This document shows positions 1-8,962 of a stretch of 64,000 nt of DNA, one piece after another. The stretch covers positions 42,779-106,778 of the forward strand of contig NZ_RCVZ01000014.1 of NCBI RefSeq assembly GCF_003668575.1. The letters run 5' to 3'. Origin of the DNA: Falsibacillus albus (GTDB lineage: Bacteria; Bacillota; Bacilli; Bacillales; DSM-25281). The stretch's first letter is position 1; each line of letters opens with the position of its first letter. The position numbers and the translations under genes are program-made. The notes beneath the pieces are model-generated. The model made no database searches. It had not been told where the DNA came from and was given only the letters and a program-made list of their open reading frames with translations.

Positions 1-417
1 GGTAAGATATAAATTCCGGGCATACTGCTGGGAAATCGTGCTCGCACCCTCCACCTTCGACATCGCTTTTACATCAGCGAGAGCGGCGCCTGCGATGCGT
101 TTGAAATCAAATCCATGATGCTCATAGAAATTCTTATCTTCAATGGCAATCGTGGCGTCCCTTAAATAAGGGGAGATGTTTTCATACCTCACCCAATACC
201 GCTTCTGTCCATTATTGCTTTCGCCGATGACCGAGCCATCATTCGCGTAGTACAGGGACGACTGAGGTACCGAGAGTGGTGGGGGCCCCTGGATTTTGGC
301 GAACATCAGCACGCCGGCGACCAGAATCAAGCCCACCGCGGTGAAAAATCCCCCGATTATGATAAATGCCCTCAAATACTTCATCGTCTTCCGAAACCTT
401 ATTCGAGCGATCTCCAA
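1..417 (-). CDS. pbpG: Class A penicillin-binding protein (PbpG/PBP2d-like), N-terminal part, runs off the window
   Basis: The protein would polymerise peptidoglycan glycan strands (transglycosylase) and cross-link them (transpeptidase) outside the membrane; only the first about 139 codons are here. After a short basic stretch there is one membrane segment, then the start of the transglycosylase domain with the family motifs EDKNFYEHHGFD and GASTISQQYARN. The first Glu corresponds to the catalytic glutamate of this family. I place the start at a TTG at 417, about 6 nt after GGGGTGA; an ATG at 384 and a GTG at 423 are alternatives. In B. subtilis pbpG is likewise next to speE and divergent from it, and is sporulation-linked. 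The transpeptidase domain lies outside the window, so pbpG is assigned from N-terminal similarity and context. Confidence 0.82.
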   Translation of the reverse strand, partial: MEIARIRFRKTMKYLRAFIIIGGFFTAVGLILVAGVLMFAKIQGPPPLSVPQSSLYYANDGSVIGESNNGQKRYWVRYENISPYLRDATIAIEDKNFYEHHGFDFKRIAGAALADVKAMSKVEGASTISQQYARNLYLT

Positions 418-452
418 ACCCACTCACCCCGCTTTTTGTATTTTTAGGCCCA

Positions 453-477
453 GCCCCTTTGGTGACAGGCACCAAAG
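453..477. repeat. Dispersed GGTGCCTGTCACC element, copy 1
   Basis: Core GGTGACAGGCACC flanked by CCCCTTT and AAAG, the reverse complement of the unit seen after many genes in this window. It lies between the divergent pbpG and speE genes, upstream of the pbpG start. Confidence 0.75.
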
Positions 478-612
478 CGCACAGCCGTCTCCGCGTTTCT
501 ACTAGTATGTTTATTTCGGTTTGCTTTTAAACGCGTTTCTATGAAAAAATAAGGCTGATTTCTTAAAGATTGTTGTTTTTAATAGTTTTTCTGATGAAAA
601 TTCATCATAGGG

Positions 613-681
613 TGTTGATTGGAGCTGGAGGCTCAAAGCCCGCCCCTTGGAAAGCGAGCCTCCTGCAGCGGAAATCAACCT
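613..681. repeat. GTTGATT...AATCAAC intergenic element (family B), copy 1
   Basis: Short version of the element: starts GTTGATTGGAGC, contains CGCCCCTTGGAAAGCGAGC and ends CAGCGGAAATCAAC. The ends are imperfect inverted repeats. No plausible gene. The rest of the pbpG-speE gap (418-871) holds repeat copy 1 and the speE promoter. Confidence 0.75.
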
Positions 682-723
682 TGTACATACTTTACGAAAA
701 GAGCTGAAAATAAAAATTTTTTC

Positions 724-751
724 TTGCAATTTTGCTAGATTCAACTATACT
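724..751 (+). promoter_or_regulatory. Candidate sigma-A promoter of speE
   Basis: TTGCAA (724-729), a 16-nt spacer and TATACT (746-751), about 120 nt upstream of the speE start. Match by eye to the sigma-A consensus. Confidence 0.5.
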
Positions 752-871
752 TTTTGTGATGTTTGTATTTATGATGTTAGGGAAGGATAACAGTAAATGT
801 CGTGTGCGCTCGCACAGGATATTTCATATACAGAAGCCTGACGATACTGAAGTGAAAGGAAGAGGATAAAA

Positions 872-1702
872 ATGAGCGGAATTTGGTTTACAGAGAAGCA
901 AACGAAAGATTTTGGCATTACGATGAAAGTGAATCGCACTTTACATACAGAGCAAACGGATTTTCAAAAGCTGGACATGGTTGAAACAGCAGAGTGGGGG
1001 AATATGCTCCTTTTGGATGACATGGTCATGACCTCCAAGGTTGATGAGTTCGTCTACCATGAAATGGTGGCGCACGTTCCATTGTTCTCACATCCAAACC
1101 CGGAAAACGTCCTTGTCGTTGGCGGGGGAGACGGCGGTGTCATCCGTGAAGTCCTTAAGCACCCAAGCGTGAAGAAAGCAACGCTTGTTGAAATAGACGG
1201 GAAGGTAATCGAATACTCGAAAAAGTATCTTCCGGAAATTGCCGGCGATTTAGAAGATGAAAGAGTGGAAGTAAAAGTCGATGACGGATTCTTGCACATC
1301 GCCCAAAGCGAAAACGAATATGATGTCATCATGGTTGATTCCACAGAGCCGGTTGGTCCTGCCGTGAACCTTTTCACGAAAGGCTTCTATGCGGGGATTT
1401 CAAAAGCGTTGAAAGAAGATGGAATCTTCGTGGCACAGACGGACAACCCTTGGTTCAAAGCGGATTTGATCCGCGAAGTGCAGCGTGATGTAAAAGAGAT
1501 CTTCCCGATCACAAGATTGTATATTGCCAACATACCGACCTACCCAAGCGGCATGTGGACGTTCACAGTCGGGTCCAAAAAGCATGATCCACTTGAAGTA
1601 AGCGACGACCGCTTCCATGAAATCGAAACAAAGTACTATACAAAAGAACTTCACAAAGCGGCATTTGCCCTTCCTAAATTTGTGAAGGACCTTACAGTAT
1701 AA
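872..1702 (+). CDS. speE: Spermidine synthase SpeE
   Basis: Cytosolic aminopropyltransferase that transfers the aminopropyl group of decarboxylated S-adenosylmethionine to putrescine, giving spermidine and methylthioadenosine. The 276 aa protein has the usual bacterial length. It shows the nucleotide-binding [16 protein letters not shown] motif (about residues 82-97), an acidic [14 protein letters not shown] stretch and the catalytic loop [11 protein letters not shown]. The ATG follows GGAAGAGG with a normal spacer. The next gene is agmatinase, so the pair covers putrescine to spermidine, as in B. subtilis speEB. A hairpin lies between them, so speB may be transcribed partly through an attenuating structure. 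Confidence 0.96.
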   Translation: MSGIWFTEKQTKDFGITMKVNRTLHTEQTDFQKLDMVETAEWGNMLLLDDMVMTSKVDEFVYHEMVAHVPLFSHPNPENVLVVGGGDGGVIREVLKHPSVKKATLVEIDGKVIEYSKKYLPEIAGDLEDERVEVKVDDGFLHIAQSENEYDVIMVDSTEPVGPAVNLFTKGFYAGISKALKEDGIFVAQTDNPWFKADLIREVQRDVKEIFPITRLYIANIPTYPSGMWTFTVGSKKHDPLEVSDDRFHEIETKYYTKELHKAAFALPKFVKDLTV

Positions 1703-1716
1703 TCGCTTTATATTGA

Positions 1717-1742
1717 AGGGGTCAGACCCGGGTCTGGCCCCT
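1717..1742 (+). terminator. Hairpin between speE and speB
   Basis: A 12-bp stem GGGGTCAGACCC/GGGTCTGGCCCC with one G-U pair and almost no loop, followed by ATTATTT. The U tract is weak, so it may be only a partial terminator or a processing site inside the speEB unit. Confidence 0.5.
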
Positions 1743-1778
1743 ATTATTTGACCAAAAACTATAAAAAGGATGATATAA

Positions 1779-2651
1779 ATGCGTTTTGACGAAGCATATT
1801 CAGGCAATGTGTTCATTCGAAGCCATAAAAATTACGAAGACAGCCAGGCGGTACTTTACGGAATGCCGATGGATTGGACGGTCAGCTATCGTCCGGGATC
1901 CCGTTTCGGCCCGACCCGCATCCGCGAAGTGTCGATCGGTCTTGAGGAATACAGTGCTTACCTGGACCGGGAGCTTGAGGAAGTCCGCTATTTCGACGCA
2001 GGCGATATCCCGCTGCCATTCGGCAACGCCCAGCGCAGTCTGGACATGATCGAAGAGTTTGTCGAAAAATTATTAAACGACAATAAGTTTCCGCTTGGCA
2101 TGGGCGGCGAACACCTTGTTTCTTGGCCAGTCATGAAAGCTGTATCAAAGAAGTACAAGGATTTGGCGATCATCCATATGGATGCCCATACCGATCTGCG
2201 CGAGGAGTATGAAGGGGAGCCGTTGTCCCATTCAACACCGATCAGAAAGATTGCCGAGCACATCGGACCGGAAAATGTCTACTCATTCGGAATTCGTTCA
2301 GGAATGAAGGAAGAGTTCCAATGGGCAAAAGAAAACGGCATGCACATCTCCAAATTTGAAGTGCTTGAACCGTTGAAAGAAATTCTTCCTAAACTTGCAG
2401 GCAGACCGGTCTATGTCACGATCGATATCGACGTCCTTGACCCTGCACATGCACCTGGGACGGGAACGGTTGACTGCGGAGGAATCACGTCCAAGGAACT
2501 ATTGGCTTCCATCCATGAAATCGCACGTTCACAAGTCAATGTCGTCGGTGCTGATTTAGTCGAAGTGGCGCCGATCTACGACACGTCTGAACAGACAGCC
2601 AATACAGCCAGCAAGCTCATCCGCGAAATGATCCTTGGCTGGATTAAATAA
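1779..2651 (+). CDS. speB: Agmatinase SpeB
   Basis: Ureohydrolase that splits agmatine into putrescine and urea with a binuclear manganese centre, supplying the substrate of SpeE. The 290 aa protein carries the metal-ligand motifs GGEH, MDAHTDLR and DIDVLDPAHAPG in order, plus the family's C-terminal DLVEVAPIYD. The ATG follows AAAAAGGATGATATAA. It is the second gene of the speE-speB pair and is followed by a strong hairpin. Confidence 0.96.
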   Translation: MRFDEAYSGNVFIRSHKNYEDSQAVLYGMPMDWTVSYRPGSRFGPTRIREVSIGLEEYSAYLDRELEEVRYFDAGDIPLPFGNAQRSLDMIEEFVEKLLNDNKFPLGMGGEHLVSWPVMKAVSKKYKDLAIIHMDAHTDLREEYEGEPLSHSTPIRKIAEHIGPENVYSFGIRSGMKEEFQWAKENGMHISKFEVLEPLKEILPKLAGRPVYVTIDIDVLDPAHAPGTGTVDCGGITSKELLASIHEIARSQVNVVGADLVEVAPIYDTSEQTANTASKLIREMILGWIK

Positions 2652-2665
2652 TATTTTTTATAAGA

Positions 2666-2708
2666 GGGTGACAGGCACCATCCAGAAAATGGATGGTGCC
2701 TGTCACCC
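2666..2708 (+). terminator. Perfect 18-bp hairpin after speB, made from the GGTGCCTGTCACC repeat
   Basis: GGGTGACAGGCACCATCC (2666-2683), a 7-nt loop and the exact complement (2691-2708). No U run follows. An almost identical 20-bp hairpin follows pyrG, so this is a dispersed repeat acting as, or mimicking, a terminator. Confidence 0.6.
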
Positions 2709-2766
2709 ATTGCATTTTCGTGAAATTATTTTTATACTTATTAAGTTATACAAGTCGTAAAAGGAT

Positions 2767-3228
2767 GTGGATGCTTTGGCAGCAGCGAGAGCAGAACAAA
2801 TACCTATTAAAATCGAGCTGACGACGAAAATTCAGCATGATAATGAACAAGAAACCTATGAACTGACCGCGTTTGGTCAATACTACCAAAAAGACAATGC
2901 GGTTTATTTAAAATATGATGAGGTCCAGGAAGAAGGAACGGTCCATACGATCGTGAAAATTTCTGGGAATGAAGCCGTCATTCTGCGCAGCGGAGCCCTC
3001 AAGATGAGGCTGAGCTTCCTGAATGGGAAACCGAAGAACGGATCTTATGAAAGCCCTTATGGAACGTTGATGCTTATTTCGAAAACGAGTGAGCTCAAGC
3101 ACTCTCAAGAAAAAGAGAAGGCAGTCGACGGTCGGTTCCAATTAAAATACCAGCTGATTCTGCAAGGATCATCTGTAGGTGTATACGAAATGAACATCGA
3201 TTACAAGGAGGAACAAGAACGGTTATGA
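2767..3228 (+). CDS. ywiB: DUF1934 family protein, YwiB
   Basis: Beta-rich 153 aa cytosolic protein of the YwiB/DUF1934 family (lipocalin-like fold). Its biochemical role is unknown to me. It matches the family in length and in the pattern of alternating strands ([33 protein letters not shown]). The start is GTG at 2767 behind AAAAGGA; a TTG at 2776 is possible. Its stop overlaps the argS start by 4 nt (ATGA-type), so the two are translationally coupled, an arrangement conserved in Bacillaceae. Confidence 0.88.
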   Translation: MDALAAARAEQIPIKIELTTKIQHDNEQETYELTAFGQYYQKDNAVYLKYDEVQEEGTVHTIVKISGNEAVILRSGALKMRLSFLNGKPKNGSYESPYGTLMLISKTSELKHSQEKEKAVDGRFQLKYQLILQGSSVGVYEMNIDYKEEQERL

Positions 3229-4895
3229 ACATAGTAGAGCAGGTTCAGGAATTATTGAAAGACGAAATCAAGGCTGCAGTCTTGAAGGCAGAATTGGCGA
3301 CAGAGGAACAGATCCCGGAAGTTATCTTGGAAACGCCGAAGGAAAAAACGCATGGGGATTATTCCACGAACATGGCAATGCAGCTGGCGAGAGTGGCAAA
3401 GAAAGCTCCCCGTATGATTGCGGAAGATATCGTCAATCACTTTGATCTTTCAAAGGCATCCATCGAAAAAATCGAAATCGCAGGTCCAGGGTTTATCAAC
3501 TTTTACATGAACAATAGCTATTTGACGAACTTGATTCCTACCGTTCTCCGTTCAGGCGATGATTATGGCCGGTCTGACGCTGGGAAAGGCCAAAAAATCC
3601 AGGTCGAATTCGTTTCGGCAAACCCGACGGGAGACCTTCACTTGGGACATGCCCGCGGAGCGGCTGTCGGAGATTCCCTATGCAACGTGCTTGAAAAAGC
3701 AGGATATGATGTAACGCGTGAATATTACATCAATGATGCCGGCAATCAAATCCACAATCTTGCTGTTTCCGTTGAAGCCCGCTACTTCCAGGCGCTTGGC
3801 CTTGAGAAGGACATGCCGGAAGACGGATATCATGGAGCGGATATCATCGAAATCGGCAAGACTTTGGCACAAGAACACGGAGACAGATTTGTCCACACGG
3901 ATGAAAAAGAACGCTATGAATTTTTCCGTGAATATGGATTGAAATATGAGCTTGCCAAGCTGCAAGATGACTTGGAAGATTTCCGTGTGCCATTTGATGT
4001 ATGGTATTCCGAAACGTCCCTTTATAAAAATGGGAAGATCGACGATGCCCTCAAGACGCTTCGCGAAAATGGCCATGTGTTCGAGGAGGGCGGTGCTACA
4101 TGGTTCCGCTCCACGACCTTCAATGATGACAAGGATCGCGTCCTGATCAAGAACGATGGCTCCTATACGTATTTAACGCCGGACATTGCGTACCATAAAG
4201 ACAAATTCAACCGCGGCTACGACAAGGTCATCAACATTTGGGGAGCCGACCACCACGGCTACATCCCTCGTATGAAGGCGGCAATCGAAGCACTTGGTTT
4301 CAATCCTGATAACCTGGAAGTTGAAATCATTCAAATGGTGCAATTGTATAAAGACGGCGAGAAAATGAAGATGAGCAAACGGACAGGAAAAGCTGTCACC
4401 TTGCGTGAATTGGTCGAGGAAGTTGGCCTCGATGCAGTCCGCTACTTCTTCGCAATGCGCAGCGGCGACACGCACCTGGACTTCGATTTGGATCTGGCCG
4501 TTTCCCAATCCAATGAAAATCCAGTCTACTATGCACAATATGCACATGCGCGCATCTGCAGCATCTTGCGCCAAGGCGAAGAAGCGGGCTTTACCGCTTC
4601 AGACGATGCAGACTTCAGCTACATTAAGGCTGAAAAAGAAATGGAAGTACTGAAAAAAATGGGTGAATTCCCACAGGTAACGGCAGAAGCGGCTGAAAAA
4701 CGCATTCCGCACCGCATTGCCAATTATATCAATGATTTGGCTGCTGCGTTCCACAGCTTTTACAACGCGGAAAAGGTCCTTGATCCAGAACAACCGGAAC
4801 AAACAAAGGCCCGCTTGGCATTGATCAAAGCTGTGCAGATCACCCTTAAGAATGCACTTGCATTAATCGGGGTTGCAGCACCGGAAAAAATGTAA
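3225..4895 (+). CDS. argS: Arginyl-tRNA synthetase ArgS
   Basis: Class I aminoacyl-tRNA synthetase that charges tRNA-Arg. The 556 aa protein has the usual length: an N-terminal Add-1 domain (about residues 1-110), the HIGH-type motif HLGHARG near residue 138, the KMSKRTGK signature near residue 384 and the C-terminal anticodon-binding helical domain (DALR). The start overlaps the ywiB stop, and AAGGAGG inside ywiB serves as its ribosome binding site. A strong terminator follows. Confidence 0.97.
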   Translation: MNIVEQVQELLKDEIKAAVLKAELATEEQIPEVILETPKEKTHGDYSTNMAMQLARVAKKAPRMIAEDIVNHFDLSKASIEKIEIAGPGFINFYMNNSYLTNLIPTVLRSGDDYGRSDAGKGQKIQVEFVSANPTGDLHLGHARGAAVGDSLCNVLEKAGYDVTREYYINDAGNQIHNLAVSVEARYFQALGLEKDMPEDGYHGADIIEIGKTLAQEHGDRFVHTDEKERYEFFREYGLKYELAKLQDDLEDFRVPFDVWYSETSLYKNGKIDDALKTLRENGHVFEEGGATWFRSTTFNDDKDRVLIKNDGSYTYLTPDIAYHKDKFNRGYDKVINIWGADHHGYIPRMKAAIEALGFNPDNLEVEIIQMVQLYKDGEKMKMSKRTGKAVTLRELVEEVGLDAVRYFFAMRSGDTHLDFDLDLAVSQSNENPVYYAQYAHARICSILRQGEEAGFTASDDADFSYIKAEKEMEVLKKMGEFPQVTAEAAEKRIPHRIANYINDLAAAFHSFYNAEKVLDPEQPEQTKARLALIKAVQITLKNALALIGVAAPEKM

Positions 4896-4907
4896 TATGT
4901 TCATACG

Positions 4908-4942
4908 AAAACCGGAATCCTTCAGGGGATTCCGGTTTTTTA
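4908..4942 (+). terminator. argS terminator
   Basis: AAAACCGGAATCC, a 6-nt loop, GGATTCCGGTTTTTTA: a classic intrinsic terminator. Confidence 0.9.
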
Positions 4943-5019
4943 TATGAGATTTATATAAAAATACTCGAGTTTACCAGGTCCGAAAACAGATGCCCATCAA
5001 ATTGATTGTTGCTGGCGAC

Positions 5020-5200
5020 GGTCACCAGCTCCGAAATCTGATTCCCGTCAATATGATTTTTGCTCGTTATGGTCACCAGAACCACAATCTGGTTCCCCTC
5101 AAAACGATTTTCGCTCGGGATGGTCACCAGAACCACAATCTGGTTCCCCTCAAAACGATTTTCGCTTGTGACGGTCATCAGAACCACAATCTGGTTCCAT
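5020..5200. repeat. Tandem array with 51-bp period
   Basis: The block GGTCACCAG...CAATCTGGTTCCC recurs at 5020, 5071, 5122 and 5173, exactly 51 bp apart; the two middle copies are almost identical and the outer ones diverged. Because 51 is a multiple of 3, both strands stay open, giving repetitive pseudo-proteins without ribosome binding sites. From 5220 to about 5395 I see nothing recognisable. Confidence 0.85.
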
Positions 5201-5408
5201 GAAAAACATGTAAAAATGCTTTTATCGATTATTCGACACTTTCCGACTAAGTTCGTCACCCTCTCTTCAGCACTGAATAATCATCCTAAGTATGATTCCC
5301 GATGGATGCTTGAAAATAAGGAGAGCAAAGTTGATAATAATATGGAAAACTTTAGAATAAATTCAAGGAACAACACCGTAATTTCACGATTAAAAGGGGA
5401 ATGATGAA

Positions 5409-5588
5409 ATGAAAGTTGTAGCTCTTGCCTTGCTGACCGGCTTTATCGTCGGCTTCATTTTTGCCGTATTCCGGCTGCCGATCCCGGCTCCACCTGCACT
5501 GGCGGGGATTACGGGCATCGTCGGCATTTATTTGGGATTTAAAGTATATGAGTGGATTTTGCCCATGATCCAGGATCTGCTGAAATAA
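5409..5588 (+). CDS. XapX domain small membrane protein
   Basis: A 59 aa protein with two hydrophobic helices (about residues 3-22 and 31-50) separated by a proline-rich RLPIPAPPALAG turn, the signature of the XapX/DUF1427 family. The function is unknown; the name comes from a xanthosine-utilisation context in enterobacteria. The ATG at 5409 lies 8 nt behind GGGGA. It stands alone between argS and a convergent gene and ends at a bidirectional terminator. Confidence 0.85.
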   Translation: MKVVALALLTGFIVGFIFAVFRLPIPAPPALAGITGIVGIYLGFKVYEWILPMIQDLLK

Positions 5589-5590
5589 AT

Positions 5591-5636
5591 AAGGTATGCC
5601 CCTTGGTGCCTGTCACCAAAGGGGCATACCTTGTTT
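5591..5636. terminator. Bidirectional terminator containing the GGTGCCTGTCACC repeat
   Basis: AAGGTATGCCCCTTGGTG pairs with CACCAAAGGGGCATACCTT with one bulged A. TTGTTTT follows on the plus strand, and the minus strand also runs into A/T. It separates the xapX-like gene from the convergent PP-loop gene. Repeat copy 3 forms the loop side. Confidence 0.8.
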
Positions 5637-6295
5637 TAATATAGTTCTGCATAGTGGAAGCGGTCGAATTTTATGTATGAGCCTTTTACATCAAAGGAAA
5701 CGGGTGTATCAAATAGGGGGCCGTCATAGACAAATGTATGGAATTCCCCGTTTTCACCGCATGGATCGACTTGGTCGGGGAGGGAGTCCAAGAAGGCTTG
5801 ATTGTACTCGGCGCCGGTAAAAGAAGGATCAAGCTGATCACTGTCGACGCAAATGATGGTTGCTTTAAAGCCGGCATTCAAAAAGGCCTGGCTGCTTACC
5901 TCACTCGTCATCCCCCAAAGTGGGAAAATCGGCTGCAGACCTGTATCGGCAAGATTCTTTTCACGGTACTTCCTGATATCTTCAAGAAATAGGTCGCCGA
6001 ATGCCATATATTCATGGCCGGATTGGACAAGGTTCTGAATCTCATTTTTCATCACTTTTTCATACACATCATTGGAGACTTTTTCGTCGAACCAAATCTC
6101 TTTTAGTGGAATCCCCAAAGAAGAAACCTGCTTCTGCAGCAGATGATGGGGGATGTCATGCATCAATACCTTTTCACTCTTGGCATTCAGTGTCGTTAAA
6201 AGTGAGGAAACATTGAATTCGCCGCTCTTCAGCAGGTTATACAGCATCAATGTGCTGTCGCGGCCGCCGCTCCAAGAAACACAAACTTTTTTCAT
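5636..6295 (-). CDS. Dph6-like PP-loop ATPase (diphthine--ammonia ligase family)
   Basis: Adenine-nucleotide alpha-hydrolase of the Dph6/PF01902 family, about 219 aa. The N-terminus has the PP-loop SWSGGRDST (adenylation of a substrate), and the family motif GENGEFHTFVYDGP lies near residue 175. The eukaryotic and archaeal relatives make diphthamide on EF-2, a modification bacteria lack, so the substrate here must be something else. I prefer the ATG at 6295, about 11 nt behind AAGGAG; the ATG at 6304 is only 2 nt from it. It precedes nothing on the same strand and is not obviously in an operon. Confidence 0.8.
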   Translation of the reverse strand: MKKVCVSWSGGRDSTLMLYNLLKSGEFNVSSLLTTLNAKSEKVLMHDIPHHLLQKQVSSLGIPLKEIWFDEKVSNDVYEKVMKNEIQNLVQSGHEYMAFGDLFLEDIRKYREKNLADTGLQPIFPLWGMTSEVSSQAFLNAGFKATIICVDSDQLDPSFTGAEYNQAFLDSLPDQVDPCGENGEFHTFVYDGPLFDTPVSFDVKGSYIKFDRFHYAELY

Positions 6296-6348
6296 TATGG
6301 CCATCGCTCCTTTTCTGCAAGTTTACCATACAGAAAGAACCGAATCCC

Positions 6349-7302
6349 TCACCATTTTAAAACCGAGCCAGTCAGACGCTTGACACCTCGGATTCCTGCG
6401 ACATCCTCAATCAATTTCAGCATGGCCAAATCCTTGTTTTTAGCCTCGATCATAATATCGAAATCCTTGCCATATTCCTTGGCCATTGTTAAAAATGGAC
6501 GGACGAAATCAAGAGAAACATTGTCCGCATGGGAGCGGAATGTTTTTTCAGATTTTGGGGAAGAAAAGTGGACCTTCGGAACAGTTGCTTTCTGACTCCA
6601 TGTATCATAGATCCTCGGCCAAAGAAGTGAAAGCTCTTCCTCGCAAGGGTTGGCGAGGTGATGATGATAATCGAGTATCATGGGAATGCCCTGTTTTTCA
6701 CATGCCAGCAGCGTCTCTTCGGCATTATATGTTTTATCGTCATTTTCTAGGGTCATGATTTTCTTGATTTTGTCGGGGATCCTGGTCAGATTTTCATGAA
6801 AGCGGACGAGGGTCGTTTCTTTATCCCCGTATGTCCCGCCGATATGGATATTGATGATGCCTTGGTCGGCGACATCCATCGCTTCAAGCATCCGGTAGTG
6901 GTAGTCCATATCCTTCAACGCATTCTCCGTCACCTCATCCCGCGGGCTTGTAAACAAAGTGAACTGGTTCGGATGGAAGCTCACTCTTATGTCAAAAGCC
7001 TTGATCAGCTGCCCGAGTTCCTTCCACTCCTTTTGGAAGGGAGTGATGAAATCCCACATCACTTCAGGGTGTGTGGCCAATGGAACCAGTGAACTTGAAA
7101 GGCGGTAGAGGGATACTTGGTGGGCGGCATTGTAAAATAGGATCCGCTTTGTATTGTGAAGATTTTCTGCGGTCACTGCCAATAACTTTTCTTTCCGCTC
7201 GGATTCAGGAAGCTTTTGATAACGTGCAAAGGTTAATGTTTTTGACGGACTGGCGTTCCAGAGAGCCAAAGCATTTGCTACATAGCCAAATCGAATCTGC
7301 AC
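6349..7302 (-). CDS. uvsE: UV damage endonuclease UvsE
   Basis: Endonuclease that nicks DNA 5' of UV photoproducts such as cyclobutane dimers, independent of UvrABC. The 317 aa protein has a TIM-barrel fold with metal-binding motifs of the UVDE family: FHPNQF, INIHIGGTYGDK, LENDDKTY and ILDYHHHLAN. I choose the GTG at 7302 because AGGAGG lies 6 nt upstream and the protein then begins with the family-typical MQIRFGYVANAL. An upstream in-frame start at 7359 would add about 19 unconserved residues. In B. subtilis (ywjD) the gene is next to clsB, as here. Confidence 0.94.
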   Translation of the reverse strand: MQIRFGYVANALALWNASPSKTLTFARYQKLPESERKEKLLAVTAENLHNTKRILFYNAAHQVSLYRLSSSLVPLATHPEVMWDFITPFQKEWKELGQLIKAFDIRVSFHPNQFTLFTSPRDEVTENALKDMDYHYRMLEAMDVADQGIINIHIGGTYGDKETTLVRFHENLTRIPDKIKKIMTLENDDKTYNAEETLLACEKQGIPMILDYHHHLANPCEEELSLLWPRIYDTWSQKATVPKVHFSSPKSEKTFRSHADNVSLDFVRPFLTMAKEYGKDFDIMIEAKNKDLAMLKLIEDVAGIRGVKRLTGSVLKW

Positions 7303-7416
7303 AACAGACCTCCTATTAAAAAAGAGTAGTAGATTTTCACTCCAGGATGCTCGCTTCAATTAGTTATTTCAATAATGAGTTGGAAGATATTTTTAGAAAA
7401 CAGCCTGAAAAAAATC

Positions 7417-8628
7417 CTAAAGCAGTGTTTGGATGGACTTTGCAAGAGCTTCTTTCAAGACGGCTTTTTTTCGCAGCTGCTTGAGCTCATCAAAGGTCAA
7501 CTGGTGGGAATCGCCCATGTCCTTATCCATCACTTCCATTACCCGTCCAATGAATACTGGATCATAAATAAAACAGTTCATTTCATTATTTAATAAAAAG
7601 CTTCGGCGATCAAAGTTTGCCGTGCCGATGTCACACATTTTCCCGTCAATGATCAATACTTTAGCGTGATAAAATCCATTCAGAAACTGATGGACCAAAG
7701 CCCCGCGCTTGATGACCTCCCATAGATAGGGATAGGAAGCTTCCTTTACTAGCGGATGATCGGCCTTTTCAGGAACGATGACCTTTAGTGTCACGCCGCG
7801 GTCCATCGCAGACAGCACTTCTTTGAATACCTTCTTGGTCGGGATGAAATACGGCGTCCCGATATAAAGCGATTGCTTGGTCTCGCGAAGCAATCGGCAA
7901 AGCTCTTCCTCCATTCGGACACCCTCTGAAGGGAAATGCATATGTTCGGTGCTCCCTTTGGGCATTACGCTGAAATCAGGATGTCGATAATCATCCTTTT
8001 GCTTGGAAGAACGCTTCCAATCGATGAGGAACTCTTGATGGAGGTCTTCCACACCTTCCCCCTCCATTCGCAAATGATAATCGCGCCAAGGGGATAGCTT
8101 TGGCTTATCATCGATGTATTCCTTCCCGACATTGTAGCCGCCAAGGTAGCCGATCTTCCCGTCAATGACGGTGATTTTGCGGTGGTTGCGCTGTTGGAGA
8201 GAAAAAAAGAAGTAGGGGAAATAGGGTCTGTTGCAGAATTCGAATCGTACCCCTGCATCCTGTGCTTTTTTTAGCGCACCTTTATCGATTTTGTGTCCCC
8301 CGATGTAGTCCACGAGCAATTTGACTTCCAGGCCCTGTTTCGCTTTTTGTTCGAGCAGTGCCAGGAAAGAGCGGCTGAAATCATCGTCCTTGACGATGTA
8401 AAAAAGAGTATAGATCTGTGTCGTGGCTGCTTTGATATCAGCAAACATCAGTTCAAAAAGCTCCGGTCCGCTCGCAATGATGTCCATGCTGCTGGACCGT
8501 TTTGGATAGGTTCTTACTGCGGCCGTCTTAATGTATTTTTTTAGTCCGAGTTCAAAATCAAGAATCAATAGCAAAATAAGTACGATCAGAATTCCGATTA
8601 TGATTCCGCTGATTGCTAGCCATCCCAT
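7417..8628 (-). CDS. clsB: Cardiolipin synthase (ClsB/YwjE-like)
   Basis: Phospholipase-D-superfamily enzyme that makes cardiolipin from phosphatidylglycerol at the membrane. The 403 aa protein has one N-terminal hydrophobic segment (residues 2-24) and two HKD motifs, HRKITVID (H149, K151, D156) and HAKVLIIDGK (H321, K323, D328), which together form the active site. The ATG at 8628 lies 8 nt behind TGAGG; an upstream TTG at 8664 would extend it by 12 residues without a better site. It has one membrane span rather than the two of the major ClsA, fitting the minor YwjE type. Context (uvsE, clsB, fadF) is as in B. subtilis. Confidence 0.92.
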   Translation of the reverse strand: MGWLAISGIIIGILIVLILLLILDFELGLKKYIKTAAVRTYPKRSSSMDIIASGPELFELMFADIKAATTQIYTLFYIVKDDDFSRSFLALLEQKAKQGLEVKLLVDYIGGHKIDKGALKKAQDAGVRFEFCNRPYFPYFFFSLQQRNHRKITVIDGKIGYLGGYNVGKEYIDDKPKLSPWRDYHLRMEGEGVEDLHQEFLIDWKRSSKQKDDYRHPDFSVMPKGSTEHMHFPSEGVRMEEELCRLLRETKQSLYIGTPYFIPTKKVFKEVLSAMDRGVTLKVIVPEKADHPLVKEASYPYLWEVIKRGALVHQFLNGFYHAKVLIIDGKMCDIGTANFDRRSFLLNNEMNCFIYDPVFIGRVMEVMDKDMGDSHQLTFDELKQLRKKAVLKEALAKSIQTLL

Positions 8629-8702
8629 GGGCCGAACCTCACTTCTATGTAAAGGTAGTGTCAATTGATTATATTGGCATAGTAAAAAACTTTATTCGTT
8701 TA

Positions 8703-8738
8703 ATCCCGCTTGGTATCTGCTGCGAAACAGTGCGGGAT
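8703..8738. other. Weak inverted repeat between clsB and fadF
   Basis: ATCCCGCT (8703-8710) faces TGCGGGAT (8731-8738) across a 20-nt loop in the divergent clsB-fadF gap. Function unknown; it could be an operator or a leader hairpin. Confidence 0.3.
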
Positions 8739-8838
8739 GTAAAACTGTACCTATATTAGAATTCCCCAACAACGAAAGGAACAAACAGAATAATGTCGAA
8801 TTGTAATAAAAGAATGGGAAAACATTTTTAGAAATGTG

Positions 8839-8866
8839 TTGACTGAATGCTCATTCATTATATAAT
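8839..8866 (+). promoter_or_regulatory. fadF promoter with overlapping FadR-like operator
   Basis: TTGACT (8839-8844), a 16-nt spacer and TATAAT (8861-8866). Within the spacer TGAATGCTCATTCA (8844-8857) is a perfect palindrome that resembles the B. subtilis FadR site (TGAATGAnTAnTCATTCA type). FadR is the acyl-CoA-responsive repressor of beta-oxidation genes, so fadF is expected to be induced by long-chain fatty acids. Confidence 0.75.
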
Positions 8867-8962
8867 GGAACTATACAGCGTTATCAGAAAATTTATTTCT
8901 TTTTAAAAGTTTGAACAACGGGGATTTACAGTAAAAATAGCTGAAAGGGGAGATCTACGGAG

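Noticed and set aside
5020..5200. CRISPR array
   Set aside because: Whole 51-bp units are repeated with no unique spacers, and no cas genes lie nearby. The period-21 arrays fail for the same reason.
4951..5259. Minus-strand 102-codon reading frame with 17-residue repeats (and two plus-strand frames over the same DNA)
   Set aside because: It follows directly from the 51-bp tandem period, has no ribosome binding site, and all strands are open for the same reason.
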